NCBI GenBank assembly: GCA_037954325.1
Contig: JBBMNZ010000074.1
Span: forward strand, 124,001 to 188,000
Source of the DNA: Fistularia commersonii
Taxonomy: Eukaryota; Chordata; Actinopteri; Syngnathiformes; Fistulariidae
Reading direction: 5' to 3'
DNA length: 64,000 nt
The position numbers and the translations under genes are program-made. A model generated the notes under the pieces. That model did not search any database, had not been told where the DNA came from, and worked only from the letters and a program-made list of their open reading frames with translations. This document shows, piece after piece, positions 10,470 through 21,988 of this stretch (position 1 is its first letter; every line of letters begins with the position of its first letter).

Positions 10470-13400
10470 TTAATGATGTTCAGCAATTCAGGAGTACCAG
10501 GGCAAGATACGGAGGAGCGGAAGAGCGGAGGGGCGGATGAGCGGAGGAGCGGACGAGCGGAGGAGAGAGGAAGCCCGGCCCATATTTCGCCTAAGTCCCG
10601 CGGGGAGGGAGTACCAGGGCCTTGAGCCTGATTCGCATATGTCCAGCAGTTCAGGAGTACCAGGGCCGGAGCGGAGGAGCGGTGGAACGGATGAGCAGAA
10701 GAACGTTTAAGCAGTGGAGCGGAGGAGCGGAGGAGCGGAGGTGAGCGGAAGCCCGGCCGACAATTCGCCTGAGTCCAGCGGAGAGGGAGTACCAGGGCCC
10801 GTTACGTGATTCGCTTATGTCTAGCAGTTCAGGAGTACCAGGGCCCGGAGCGGAGGTGCGGAGGAGTGGATGAGAGGAGAAGCGGAGGAGAGCGGAAGCC
10901 CGGCTGACAATTCGCCTGAGTCCAGCGGAAAGGGAGTACCAGGGCCTGGAGCCTGATTCGCTCATATCTCGCAGTTCAGGAGTACCAGGGCCCGGAGCGG
11001 AGGAACGGAGGAGCGGAGGTGCGGAGGAGCGGATGAGCGGATGAGCTGAGGAGATCGGAAGCCCGGCCGGCAATTCACCTGAGTCCCGCGGAGAGGGAGT
11101 ACCAGGGCCGGAAGCGTGATTTAATGATGTTCAGCAATTCAGGAGTACCAGGGCAAGGTGCGGAGGAGCGGAGGAGCGGAGGAGCGGAGGGGCGGATGAG
11201 TGGAGGATTGGAGGAGCGGAGGAGAGCGGAAACCCGGCCCATATTTCGCCTAAGTCCTGCGGAGAGGGAGTACCAGGGCAAGGAGCCTGATTCGCATATG
11301 TCCAGCAGTTCAGGAGTACCAGGGCCGGAGCGGATGAGCGGAGGAACGGAGGTGAGCGGTTGCCCGGCCGAATATTCGCCCAAGTCCCGCGGAGAGGGAG
11401 TACCACGGCCTGGAGCCTGATTCGCTTATGGCAAGCAGTTCAGGAGTACCAGGGCCCAGAGCGGAGGAGCGGAGGAGCGGAGGAGCGGAGGAGCGGAGGA
11501 GCGGAGGTGAGCGGAAGCCCGGCCGAATATTCGCCGAAGTCCCGTGGAAAGGGAATACCAGGGCCTGGAGCTTGATTCGCTTATGTCTAGCAATTCAGGA
11601 GTACCAGGGCCTGGAGCGGAGGTGCGGAGGAGTGGATGAGAGGAGAAGCGGAGGAGAGCGGAAGCCCGCCCGACAATTCGCCTGTGTCCAGCGGAAAGGG
11701 AGTACCAGGGCCTGGAGCCTGATTCGCTTATGTCTAGCAGTTCAGGAGTACCAGGGCCCGGAGCGGAGGAGCGGAGGAGCGGATGAGCAGAAGAACGTTT
11801 AAGCGGTGGAGCGGAGGAGCGGATGAGCGGAGGAGAGCGGAATCCGGCCGACAATTTGCCTGAGTCCCGCGGAAAGGGAGTACCAGGGCCTGGAGCCTGA
11901 ATCTCTTATGTCCTGCGGTTCAGGAGCACCAGGGCCCGGAGCGGAGGAGCGGATGAGCGGAGGAGCGGAAGTGAGCGGAAGCCTTGCCGACAATTCGCCT
12001 GAGTCCAGCGGAAAGGGAGTACCAGGGCCTGGAGCCTGATTCGCTTATGTCTAGCAGTTCAGGAGTACCAGGGCCGGTACCGGAGGTGCGGAGGAGCGGA
12101 TGAGAGGAGAAGCGGAGGAGAGCTGAAGCCCGGCCGACAATTCGCCTAAGTCCCGCGGAGAGGGAAACCAGGGCCTGGAGCCTGATTCGCTTATGTCCAG
12201 CAGTTCAGGAGTACTAGGGCCCGGATCGGAGGATCGGAGGAGCGGATGAGCAGAAGAACGTTTAAGCGGTGGAGCGGAGGAGCGGATGAGCGGAGGAGCG
12301 GAGGAGCGGAGGAGCGCAGGAGCGGAGTAGCGGAGGTGAGCGGAAGCCCGGCCGAATATTCGCCGAAGTCCCGTGGAAAGGGAGTACCAGGACCATGAAT
12401 CTGATTCGCTTATGTCTAGCAGTTCAGGAGTTCCAGGGCCAGAAGCGGAGGAGCGGAGGAGCGGATGAGAGGAGAAGCGGTGGAGAGCGGAAGTCCGGCC
12501 GACAATTTGCCTAAGTCCCGCGGATTGGTAGTACCAGGGCCCGGAGCGGGGCAGCGGAGGAGCAGATGAGCAGAAGAGCGGAGGAGCGGAGGAGCGGAGG
12601 AGCGGAGGAGCGGAGGAGCGGAGGAGCGGAGGTGAGCGGAAGCCCGGTCGACAATTCGCCTAAGTCCCGCGGAGAGGGAGTACCAGGGCCAGGAACGTGA
12701 CTCGCTTATGTCTATCAGTTCAGGAGTACCAGGGCCTTGAGCGGAGGTGCGGAGGAGTGGATGAGAGGAGAAGCGGAGGAGAGCGGAAGCCCGGCCGACA
12801 ATTTGCCTGAGTCCAGCGGAAAGGGAGTACCAGGGCCTGGAGCCTGAATCTCATGTCCTGCGGTTCCGGAGTACCAGGGCCCGGAGCGGAGGAGCGGATG
12901 AGCGGAGGAGCGGAGGTGAGCGGAAGCCCGGCCGAATATTCGCCTAAGTCCCGCAGAAAGGGAGTACCAGGGCCTGGAGCCTGATTCGCTTATGTCTAGC
13001 AGTTCAGGAGTACCAGGGCCCGGAGCGGAGGAGCGGAGGAGCGGAGGAGCGGATGAGAGGAGAAGCGGAGGAGAGCGGAAGCACGGCCAACAATTCGCCT
13101 AAGTCCCGCGGAGAGGGAGTACCAAGGCCTGGAGCCTGATTCGCTTATGTCTAGCAGTTCAGGAGTACCAGGGCCCGAGCGGAGGAGCGGAGGAGCGGAG
13201 GAGAGTGGAAGCCCGGCCGGCAATTCGCCTGTGTCTCGCGGAGAGGGAGTACCAGGTTCTGGAGCCTGAATCGCCTATGTCCAGCAGTTCAGGAGTACCA
13301 GGGCCAGGAGCGGAGGAGCGGAGGAGCGGAGAAGCGGAGGAGAGCGGAAGCCCGTCCGACAATTCGCCTGAGTCCCGCGGAAGGGGAGTACAAGGGTCTG

Positions 13401-13535
13401 GAGCCTGAATCGCTTATGTCCAGCAGTTCAGGAGTACCAGGGCCAGGAGCGGAGGAGCAGTGGAGCTGAGAAGCGGAGGAGCGGAGGAGCGGAGTAGCAG
13501 AGGCAGGGCAGATGCCCGGCCTTGATTCGCTTATG

Positions 13536-13678
13536 TCCAGCGGTTCGGGAATCCCCCGAACGTATGATTGGAGCTCCCGGACCATTGGGCACACACATGT
13601 GAATGAGTGGATGAGCTAATGTTTGTTTGGTTGTGGATGCATTTCAGCTAATGCTATTAGCACAGCTATGATGAGTTA

Positions 13679-13729
<51 letters not shown>

Positions 13730-14092
13730 TGTTTGTTTGTTTTTGTGTCTGTGTGAGGGTGTTCGTGTGTGTGTGTGTGAGAGTTTGTTTAGGTGGGGGG
13801 GGGTACCAAGGCCCATCGCGGAAGAGCTGTGGAGCGGAGAAGCGGAGGAATGGAGGAGCGGAGGTAATTTCTCTCTTCTCAAAGGCAGAGGATGGGAAGT
13901 TTGGGGGCAGTAGGACGCCTTAGACCAGCCACTGTGAGCCTTCTCCAGATATAGATCCCCCGGACGTATGATTGGAGCTCCCGGACCATTGGGCACACAC
14001 ATGTGAATGAGTGGATGAGCTAATGTTTGTTTGGTAGTGGATGCGTTTCGGCTAATGCTATTAGCACAGGTATGATGAGTTAAGGTGTGTTT

Positions 14093-14124
<32 letters not shown>

Positions 14125-15046
14125 TTTTGTGTGTGAGTGAGTGTGTTTAGGTGGGGGGGGGTACCAGGGCCCATAGCCGAGGAGCGGTGGAGCTGAGAAG
14201 CGGAGGAGCGGAGTAGCGGAGGTATTGTTTCTCCTCTCAGAGGCGGGGAATCTTGGGAGCTATTAGCACAGCTATGATGACTTAAGGTGTGTGTGTGTTT
14301 GTGTGTTTGTGTGTTCTTGTGTGTGTGTGTGTGTGTGTGTTTTTGTGTGTGCGTTTGTGTATATGTGTGTGACAGTTTGTTTAGGTGGGGGGGGGGGGGG
14401 GGGGGGGGCGCGGACAGGGGGTAGCTGGGCCTGGAGCGGATGAGCTGTGGAGCGGATGGAGGGCAGAAGCACGTCCCATAATTCTCCTGAGTCCGGCGGA
14501 TCGGGAGTACCAGGGCCCATAGCGGAGGAGCGGTGGAGCGGAGAAGCGAACCATTGGGCACACACATGTAAATGAGTGGATGAGCTAATGTTTGTTTGGT
14601 TGTGGATGCATTTCGGCTAATGCTATTAGCACAACTATGATGACTTAATGTGTGTATGTGTGTCAGTGTGTGTGTGTGTGTGAGTGTCTTTGTGTATGTG
14701 TGTGATAGTTTGTTTTGGTGGGGGGGAGTACCAGGGCACACACATGTGAATGAGTGGATGAGCTAATGTTTGTTTGGTTGTGGATGCGTTTCGGCTAAAG
14801 CTATTAGCACAGCTATGATGAGTTAAGGTGTGTGTGTATGTGTGTGTGTGTGTGTTTGTGTGTTTTTGTGTGTGTGTGAGTGATTTTTTGTGAGAGTTTG
14901 TTTTGGTAGGGGGGGGGGGAGTACCAGGGTCCATAGCGGAGGAGCGGTGGAGCTGAGAAGCGGAGGAGCGGAGTAGCGGAGGTATTGTTTCTCTTCTCAG
15001 AGGCGGGGAAGCTTGGGAGCTATTAGCACAGGTATGATGACTTAAG

Positions 15047-15077
<31 letters not shown>

Positions 15078-15116
15078 TGTGTTTGTGTGTTTGTGTGTTT
15101 GTGTGTTTGTGTGTTT

Positions 15117-15159
<43 letters not shown>

Positions 15160-16622
15160 TGTGTGCGATTGTGTATATGTGTGTGACAGTTTGTTTAGGT
15201 GGGGGGGGGGCGCGGACAGGGGGTAGCTGGGCCTGGAGCGGATGAGCTGTGGAGCGGATGGAGGGCAGAAGCACGTCCCATTCAGCCGCCGGCAACCATA
15301 AAAACCTATCTTTAACTTAAAAACAAACAAAAATGTGCAATATCTCATTTCTGTGCAATATTCAGAAACTGTGCAATATTTCATTTCATAACAGCTACAT
15401 TGTGCAATATTTCATCTCATCTCATAACAGCTACACTATAATGTTCCCTTCTATCATACTATTGTGCACTCCTTACCTCACTTGTTACTAAGACACTTAT
15501 AGTTTTATCACTGCTTACTAAGACACTTTATAGTTTCACTGAAACACTTTATAGTTTATAGTTTATTTTTATTTATAATTCTGCCTTTCTTTTATTATTT
15601 ATTACTGTTATATTTTCTGTAACTCTGGCACTGCAATTTCCTTCGGGATTATAAAAGTTGTTCTGATTCTTATTCTTAATTCTCCTGAGTCCGGCGGATC
15701 GGGAGTACCAGGGCCCATAGTGGAGGAGCGGTGGAGCGGAGAAGCGGACCATTGAGCACACACATGTGAATGAATGGATGAGCTAATGTTTCTTTGGTTG
15801 TGGATGCGTTTCGGCTAATGCTATTAGCACAGCTATGATGACTTAATGTGTGTATGTGTGTCAGTGTGTGTGTGTGTGTGAGTGTCTTTGTGTATGTGTG
15901 TGATAGTTTGTTTTGGTGGGGGGGGGGGTCACGGACAAGGAGTACCAGGGCACACACATGTGAATGAGTGGATGAGCTAATGTTTGTTTGGTTGTGGATG
16001 CGTTTCGGCTAAAGCTATTAGCACAGCTATGAAGACTTAAGGTATGTGTATGTGATTATGTGTGTGTCTGTGTGTGTGTGAGTGTCTTTGTGTGTGTGTG
16101 TGTGTGTGTGAGAGGCTCTTTTGGTGGGGGGGGGGTCGTGGACAGGGAGTACCATTGGGCACACACATGTGAATGAGTGGTTTAGCTAATGTTTGTTTGG
16201 TTGTGAATGCGTTTCGGCTAATGCTATTAGCACAGCTATGAGTTAAGGTGTGTGTGTATGTGTGTGTGTGTGTGTGTGTGTTTGTGTGTTTTTGTGTGTG
16301 TGTGAGGGATTTTGTGTGAGAGTTTGTTTAGGTGGGGGGGGGGGGGGAGTACCAGGGCCCATCGCGGAGGAGCGGTGGAGCTGAGAAGCGGAGGAGCAGA
16401 GGAGCGAAGGTAATGTTTCTTCTCTCAGAGGCGGGGAAGCTTGGGGGCAGAAGAACCCCTTAGACGGGCTAATGTGAGCATTCTCTGGACATAGATCCCC
16501 CGGTCGTATGATTGGAGCTGCCGGACCATTGGGCACACACATGTGAATGAGTGGATGAGCTAATGTTTGTTTGGTTGTGGATGCGTTTCGGCTAATGCTA
16601 TTAGCACAGCTATGAGGAGTTA

Positions 16623-16661
<39 letters not shown>

Positions 16662-16745
16662 TTTGTTTTTGTGTCTGTGTGAGTGTGTTCGTGTGTGTAT
16701 GTGTGAGAGTTTGTTTAGGTGGGGGGGGGGTACCAGGGCCCATCG
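13536..16745 (+). repeat. Satellite B array, unit II
   Basis: About ten B units with hairpins or variants (13657, about 14050, 14257, 14614, 14803, 15018, 15812, 16008, 16216, 16594), each followed by (TG)n and poly-G. A 22-G run lies at 14387-14408. The array is a close copy of about 44880-48300, at an offset of about 31.5 kb that grows to about 31.9 kb through length changes in the TG and G runs and the deletion near 16745. It carries an AT-rich insert at 15282-15677. Confidence 0.88.
15282..15677 (+). mobile_element. AT-rich insert, possible LINE/SINE 3' end
   Basis: About 396 bp with no satellite character interrupts a 46-bp module between CCCAT and AATTCTCCTGAG; the uninterrupted module is visible at about 14476. 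It contains repeated TGTGCAATATTTCAT motifs and ends CTTCGGGATTATAAAAGTTG followed by a short TTCTTA-type tail. This resembles the 3' end of non-LTR retroelements. There is no reading frame of note and I see no clear target-site duplication. The same insert sits at 46837-47233. Confidence 0.5.
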
Positions 16746-16763
16746 CGGAACTCCAGACATGCG

Positions 16764-16773
16764 TATATAAAAG
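16764..16773 (+). promoter_or_regulatory. TATA-box-like site, unit II
   Basis: TATATAAAAG, as in the other macro-units. Here the divergent junction element that normally precedes it is deleted, and the satellite text GGGCCCATCGCGG runs directly into AACTCCAGACATGCG. Confidence 0.35.
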
Positions 16774-16782
16774 AGTGGAATT

Positions 16783-16789
16783 AAGGTGT

Positions 16790-16884
<95 letters not shown>

Positions 16885-16885
16885 G
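16783..16885 (+). repeat. (TG)n microsatellite abutting L1 copy II
   Basis: About 100 bp of TG with a single TCTATG interruption in the middle and TATGTGTGG at the end. It is continuous with the L1 fragment. Confidence 0.95.
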
Positions 16886-18429
16886 GACAGAAATAATGTC
16901 GGGGACAGAAATTGTTATTAGCCTGCTGGCAGATGACACAACCTTAGTTTTGAAAAATGAACATCAAGTCCCAATAAGCGTTGAAAAAATTAAAACATTC
17001 TCCAAGGCTTCAGGATTGTCATTAAACTTAAAGAAATGCAAACTTCTTGCGCTGCATGACTCACCACTAAAGGAAATCAGCAATGTTCCTATCAAATCAG
17101 AAATAAAATACTTGAGCATTTTCCTATCTAAGGACCAAAAGTTAAATCAGTCCAGGAACATTGAATCTAAACTGAATCAAAGTAAAGCTAAATTGAATAT
17201 ATGGCTCCAAAGAGATTTATCAATATTAGGCCGGATATATTTGACTAAAATGGAATGTTTATCCAGATGTATATACCCAGTGTATTCCAATGCTGCTCCA
17301 AATCAACTCATAAAATCTATTAACCAAATAAATTTCAACTTTATCTGGAGGAACAGACCACACCATCTAAAAAAATCACATATGGGGAAAGAAACAAGTG
17401 ACGGAGGGCTGAAAGTGATAGAGTTGGACTGCCTGAATGGGACATTGAAGGTGAACTGGTTGAAATCCTGGATCAAACATCATCATTCTTTCTGGTATTG
17501 TACTCCAAACTACTTATTCAACATAGTCGGCAGCCTAAGTCTTCTACTTATCTCTGACTTGGATATCAACAAGATTCCTGTCCAATTTTCAGAGTTCCAT
17601 AAACAAATACTATTATACTGGAAAATGATATATGTACACAATTTCTCACCACACAGTACAATAATTTGGAACAATAGATATGTACTGCGTGGCAACAAAC
17701 CTCTGTTTTACAAGGAATGCTTTGAGAAAGGTATATGGTCAATAATTGACTTGATGGATGACAATGGCAGTCGTCTAGACTATGAACAGTTCTGTACTAC
17801 ACACAGATTTAAGCCTCCCATATTAGAGTTGATAAAGTCACGAAACGCACTGCCTCGACAATTTGTATTCCTGACCAAAAATATAATGACGCACCGAACC
17901 GTACAACCACAGTTACCCCGACTATCACTCCAGGGAATCTCAATTCTGGACAGAAAGTGCAGCAACTCCTTTATTAGGACATGTTTCACAGGAAACTTGT
18001 TCCCTGGACGTCAAAACAAAAATAATATTTGAAATAAATTTGATAAGGAATCGACTGCCACGCTGCAAACTATGTGTCTGACTCTACCCATACCCCCCAA
18101 GGCAAGAAGAGACCCACTTCTAAATTATGAATGACATCTACCCATCTAAGGAATTATTGCGGGTACGCTTTACTTTTGAAGATAATATTTGTACATTTTG
18201 TGAAGACAACATTGAAACCACTGACCATATATTTTTTCTCATTCTCATTCCATCGTCACCAGTTTCCCTCTCAAAAGATGATATCACATTTGGTTTCCTT
18301 ATAAGCAACATAACAGATGAACTCTGTGTCAATGTTCTTTTAGGCCTGGCCAAGTTCTTCATTCACAAAAACAGAATGCAAAAATGCTCCCCAAATTTTA
18401 ATTTCTTCATAAACGATTTTGAATTATAA
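16886..18429 (+). pseudogene. L1-type LINE ORF2 fragment, copy II
   Basis: The content and truncation point match the copy at 3565: palm motif LLADDT, the long C-terminal region to the shared TGA at 18030-18032, then the shifted frame 18127-18429 with CTFC...TDH. It reads LADDTTLVL where copies I and IV have LADDTPLVL. In the first part it shares variants with the copy at 33484. After about 18030 it shares variants with the copy at 48846 instead (GTGTCTG, AAGAAGAG, CATCTAAGG). It is a dead fragment carried by the macro-unit. Confidence 0.88.
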
Positions 18430-19018
18430 AAAAAAATCCTTAAAACTTATGGAAAAATCCAAAAAATAAAAAATATACAGTTACCCATGTCTGAGATTCC
18501 TTTTTTTGGAAAAAAAAGAAAAACAACTTAATTACATGTTATATTCCCCTTGCAATTTTTTTTTCGTTTTAATTTTTTATTTGTCTATCTATTGATTTAA
18601 TTATTTCCTTTTAATTTCTTTTTTTGTCTAGCACTGTAAATTTCTCACAAACCGTTAACACTATTAACTTCTGATTACATACAGAACAAATGTCCTTATG
18701 TCCGTTGCTTCCTCATCCCTGGTTGTTTCATTGACATTCAGTTCTACCTTGCCATGTTTATTTGTACATTTGTATATTTGTGTGTACTATTTATGTTCAA
18801 TTAAAAACAGTTTGATGTCTGAGATTCCTTGTGAACGGCCAACTTAATTACATGTTATATTCCCCTTACAATTTTTTTTTTAGTTTTTAATTTTATTTTT
18901 CTATCTATTTATTTAATTATTTCCTTTTAATTTTCTGTTTTTGTCTAGCATTAAAAATTTCTCGCAAACCGTTAACACTATTAACTTCTGATTACATACA
19001 GAACGAATGCCCTTATGT
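18430..19018 (+). repeat. L1 3' tail, tandemly duplicated, copy II
   Basis: Same two-copy tail as at 5109. It is AT-rich with T-runs, CTTAATTACATGTTATATTC twice, and GTTAACACTATTAAC twice. The second copy is cut after GAACGAATGCCC and enters a C-rich run. Confidence 0.8.
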
Positions 19019-19160
19019 CCCGCCGCCCCCCTCCCCCCGCTTTTTCCTTACGGTGGCAGACACTGAGATCAAAAGCAAATGGGTGTCATTGTAATGCAGT
19101 AACAGGGTGATAACAGCCGTGTTAGAAGTGTGTAGGGGCTTATAGGAGAGCAGAAGCACG
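19019..19160 (+). repeat. Conserved macro-unit block, unit II/III boundary
   Basis: A C-rich run is followed by CAGACACTGAGATCAAAAGC and CAGTAACAGGGTGATAACAG, nearly identical to the block at 5690. No gene is recognised. Confidence 0.6.
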
Positions 19161-19460
19161 TCACGCTATTCGCCTGAGTTCGGAGGATCGGGAGTACCAG
19201 GGCCCATAGCGGAGGAGCAGAGGAGTTGAGAAGCGGAGGAGCGGAGTTATGTTTCTCTTCTCAAAGGCGGGGAAGCTTGGGGGCAGCAGGACCCCTTAGA
19301 CCGGCCAATGTGAGCCTTCTCCGGACATAGATCACCCGGACGTATGACTGGAGCTCCCGTACCTCTGGGCACACACATATGTGAATGAGTGGATGAGCTA
19401 ATGTTTGTTTTGTTGTGGATACGTTTCGGCCAATGCTATTAGCACAGCTATGATGAGTTC

Positions 19461-19515
<55 letters not shown>

Positions 19516-19520
19516 GGTGT

Positions 19521-19598
<78 letters not shown>

Positions 19599-20230
19599 GT
19601 TTATGTGTGTGTGAGAGTTTGTTTTGGTGGGTGGGTGGGGATGGGGGGGGGTTCCCGCGGACTGGGAGTACCAGGGCCTCGAGCGGATGAGCTGAGGAGC
19701 GGAGGAGGGCAGATGCCCGGCCTTGATTCGCTTATGTCCAGCGGTTCGGGAGTTCCAGGGCCCAAAGCGGAGGAGCGGAGGACAGCAAAAGCCCTGTCCG
19801 CAATTCACCTCAGTCTGGCGGATCGGTAGTACCTGGTTCCGCAGCGGAGGAGCTGAGGAGCTGAGAAGCGGAGGAGCGGAGGAGATGTTTCTCTTCTCAG
19901 AGGCGGCGAGGGGGGGGGGGAGCAGGACCCCTTACCCTTATCCCCCGGACGTTTGAGTGGAGCTCCCGGACCTCCGGGCACGCACATGCGAATGACTGGA
20001 TGACAAGGAGTGCCAGGGCCTGGAGCGGATGAGCAGAGGAGAGGCGGAGGGCAGAAGCCCGGCCCAGTTCGGGAGTTCCAGGGTCCAAAGCGGGGGAGCG
20101 AAGAAGCGGAGGAGAGCAGAAGAGCAGAAGACTGGCCCGGAATTCACCGAAGTCCCGCAGATCGGGAGTTCCAGGGCCCGAGCGGAAGAGCGGAGGAGCG
20201 GAGGAGCGGAGCAAAGCGGAAGCCCGTCTT
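19161..20230 (+). repeat. Short satellite B block, start of unit III
   Basis: Modules, one long (TG)n, poly-G runs and octamer, as in 5851-6790. It ends in GGAGCAAAGCGGAAGCCCGTC, where an L1 fragment has been inserted. The same junction text is at about 32375-32394. Confidence 0.85.
19464..19610 (+). repeat. Long (TG)n microsatellite, unit III
   Basis: About 145 bp of TG with GTATGGGTG, TCTG and CGTG interruptions. The interruption pattern matches 36066 and 51447, supporting common descent of these blocks. Confidence 0.96.
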
Positions 20231-20634
20231 AACAACAAGGAAATTACAGATGAGGCTATAATTTCCACAGAAATCTTTAAATTCTATAGCCACCTATACA
20301 CTTCGACATTGTCAAAAAGCGATTGTGACTCCTTTCCAACAAATATTCCTCAATATATCCCAAAAATAAACAACAACAAACAACATATGTTTGTTTTGTA
20401 TATGTTTATATATAAACAACAAAAAATATACAGTTTGATGTCTGAGATTCCTTGTGAATCGCCAACTTAATTATATGTTGTATTCCCCTTGCAATCTTTT
20501 TTCGTTTAAATTTTTTATTTGTCTATCTATTGATTTAATTATTTCCTTTTAATTTCTTTTTTTGTCTAGCATTGTAAATTTCTCACAAACCGTTAACACT
20601 ATTAACTTCTGATTACATACAGAACGAATGTCCT
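20231..20634 (+). mobile_element. Internally deleted L1 fragment (ORF2 linker joined to tail)
   Basis: 20231-20379 translates as an L1 ORF2 segment from before the RT fingers, with the typical EITD...FYSHLYTS pattern. It is followed by a low-complexity AT stretch with the palindrome GTTTATATATAAAC (20404-20417). It then joins the same 3' tail found after the other L1 fragments. The RT and C-terminal parts are missing, so this is an internally deleted copy. The tail is interrupted at 20634 by a copia LTR, and the uninterrupted version is at 32395-32917. Confidence 0.75.
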
Positions 20635-20990
20635 TGTTGCGTTTCAGTTTGCAGCTTCTTCGTTTTCCATGTTTCGGAAGGAATTCACAAGTTTGCCTTG
20701 TTTGAATCGTCTTTTATTTTCTTCTTCACAGCTCCGGGAATCAACATCGGTTAGCCATGGGACATGTACAGTACAGAGTGAGGGAAAAATTCCCGCCAGC
20801 ACCGCTATACCAAAAAAAAAACACTGACGTAGAAGTTAACGTCAAGTTAGCTGAACAGTCGCGAAAAACTAAAACAAGTCCCAAACCTTGTCATAAAGTG
20901 CCATGCATTTCCTGAGAGTAGATACAAATACAACATATGTATACTAGAATGTAAACTCAAATAAAACTAATGAGATCACCTATCTCAACA
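20635..20990 (-). repeat. LTR of Copia-1
   Basis: A 356-bp LTR in minus orientation. On the plus strand it begins TGTTGC and ends CTCAACA, so the element-sense LTR is TGTTGAG...GCAACA, the canonical TG...CA. It is nearly identical to the two LTRs of Copia-2. The neighbouring polypurine tract (minus strand, 20991-21005) places it as the 3' LTR. The five bases GTCCT (20630-20634) flank it and match the complement of AGGAC at 26318-26322. Confidence 0.9.
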
Positions 20991-21035
20991 CCCCCTCTTG
21001 ATCTCAACATCCAAAAAAAAAAAACTTTGGACATT

Positions 21036-21988
21036 TTAATTTCCAAAGAACCACTTTTTGAATTTTTCTATTTTTACCTTTGTCATGGGTTTTGTCAAGA
21101 TGTCTGCCAACATGTCCTCTGATGGACAATAGATAAGATTTATTTTACCCTCACTGAGTGCTTCACGAATGAAATGATATTTTACATCAATTTGTTTTGA
21201 CCTTTGTCTGTCTACAGGATTCTTACTCAGTGCGATGGCCCCCTGATTGTCTCCGTAGATTGTTGTGCAACTGTACATTTTGTTGTCCATACCGTTTAAC
21301 AGTTGAGACAGGTACATGTTTTCTTGTGCGGTGGTGGCTCGGCCGATGTATTCAGCCTCACATGTTGACAGGGCCACTGTGGGCTGTTTCCTTGACTTCC
21401 ATGCAATGGCTGGGCCTTGTTTTGTTAAACTGAAACAGTAGCCTGTAGTGCTACGTCTGTCTTCTACAGATGATGCCCAGTCTGAATCACTGTAAGCTAT
21501 CAGGTTCAAATCCTCCTTATTTTTCTTGAAACTTAGTTCATAATCAGCTGTCCCCTTCAAATACCTCAGAACATGTTTTGCAGCTACTAAGTTTTCTACT
21601 TTTGGCATTGCCAGATTCAGTGATAGATTGCTCACTATCCAGCTGATATCAGGTCTGGTGCAAGTCATGGCATAAATAAGACTGCCTACAATCTCACGAT
21701 ATTCTTTGGGGTCGACAGGTTCACTTTGCTCATTTTCATCAGCTACAGGGATGCCCTCTAATTTTTGCTCACTTGGAGTAGATCTTGCTTTACATTCTGA
21801 CATTCCAACTCTCTCTAGCATTTTTAGGATGTACTTTGTCTGGTTCATTTTGATTTCATCCCCCTTTTGTTCAAATTGTATGCCCAAAAAATATGATAGT
21901 TTCCCCAGGTCTTTCATGTTGAACTTGAATTTCATGTTCTGTTTAAATGTGCTGAGTGCATCATTGCTGCTTGCTGCAATAATGAAAT
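21036..21988 (-). pseudogene. Copia-1 pol C-terminal fragment (RT end and RNase H)
   Basis: The minus-strand frame covers the RT connection (FKFNMKDLGKLSYFLGIQFE) and the Ty1/copia RNase H with SDSDWA, CEAEYIG and GDNQGA motifs. It ends at the natural terminus KKWFFGN. Unlike Copia-2 it keeps the Lys codon where Copia-2 has a stop, so the true C-terminus is visible here. Upstream it is interrupted right after the RT active-site region by an RTE LINE; the matching WVDDLII sequence continues at 24033-24062. Gag, protease, integrase and the RT fingers are missing. Confidence 0.9.
21972..21988. repeat. Target-site duplication of the RTE insertion, left copy
   Basis: TGCTGCAATAATGAAAT, 17 bp of copia RT sequence, matches 24033-24049 with a single G/T difference. 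Confidence 0.85.

Larger units (their letters stand above)
6791..13535 (+). repeat. Satellite A array, unit II
   Basis: About 6.7 kb of higher-order satellite. The usual monomer is a pair of 46-bp modules, a variable (GCGGAGGA)n run, then GAGAGCGGAAGCCCGGCCG. Recurrent variants include a TGATTTAATGATGT module form, an AACGTTTAAGC insertion (7950, 10170, 10710, 11795, 12255) and GAGGACCGGAGGACC runs. Long minus-strand frames (for example 7050-8192 and 9174-10469) read as SSAPPLLR-type repeats and lack any recognisable domain, so I do not call them genes. Confidence 0.92.

Noticed and set aside
6791..13535. CRISPR-like array (repeats with variable spacers)
   Set aside because: Repeats are diverged, spacers are themselves octamer repeats, no cas genes exist and the context is eukaryotic.
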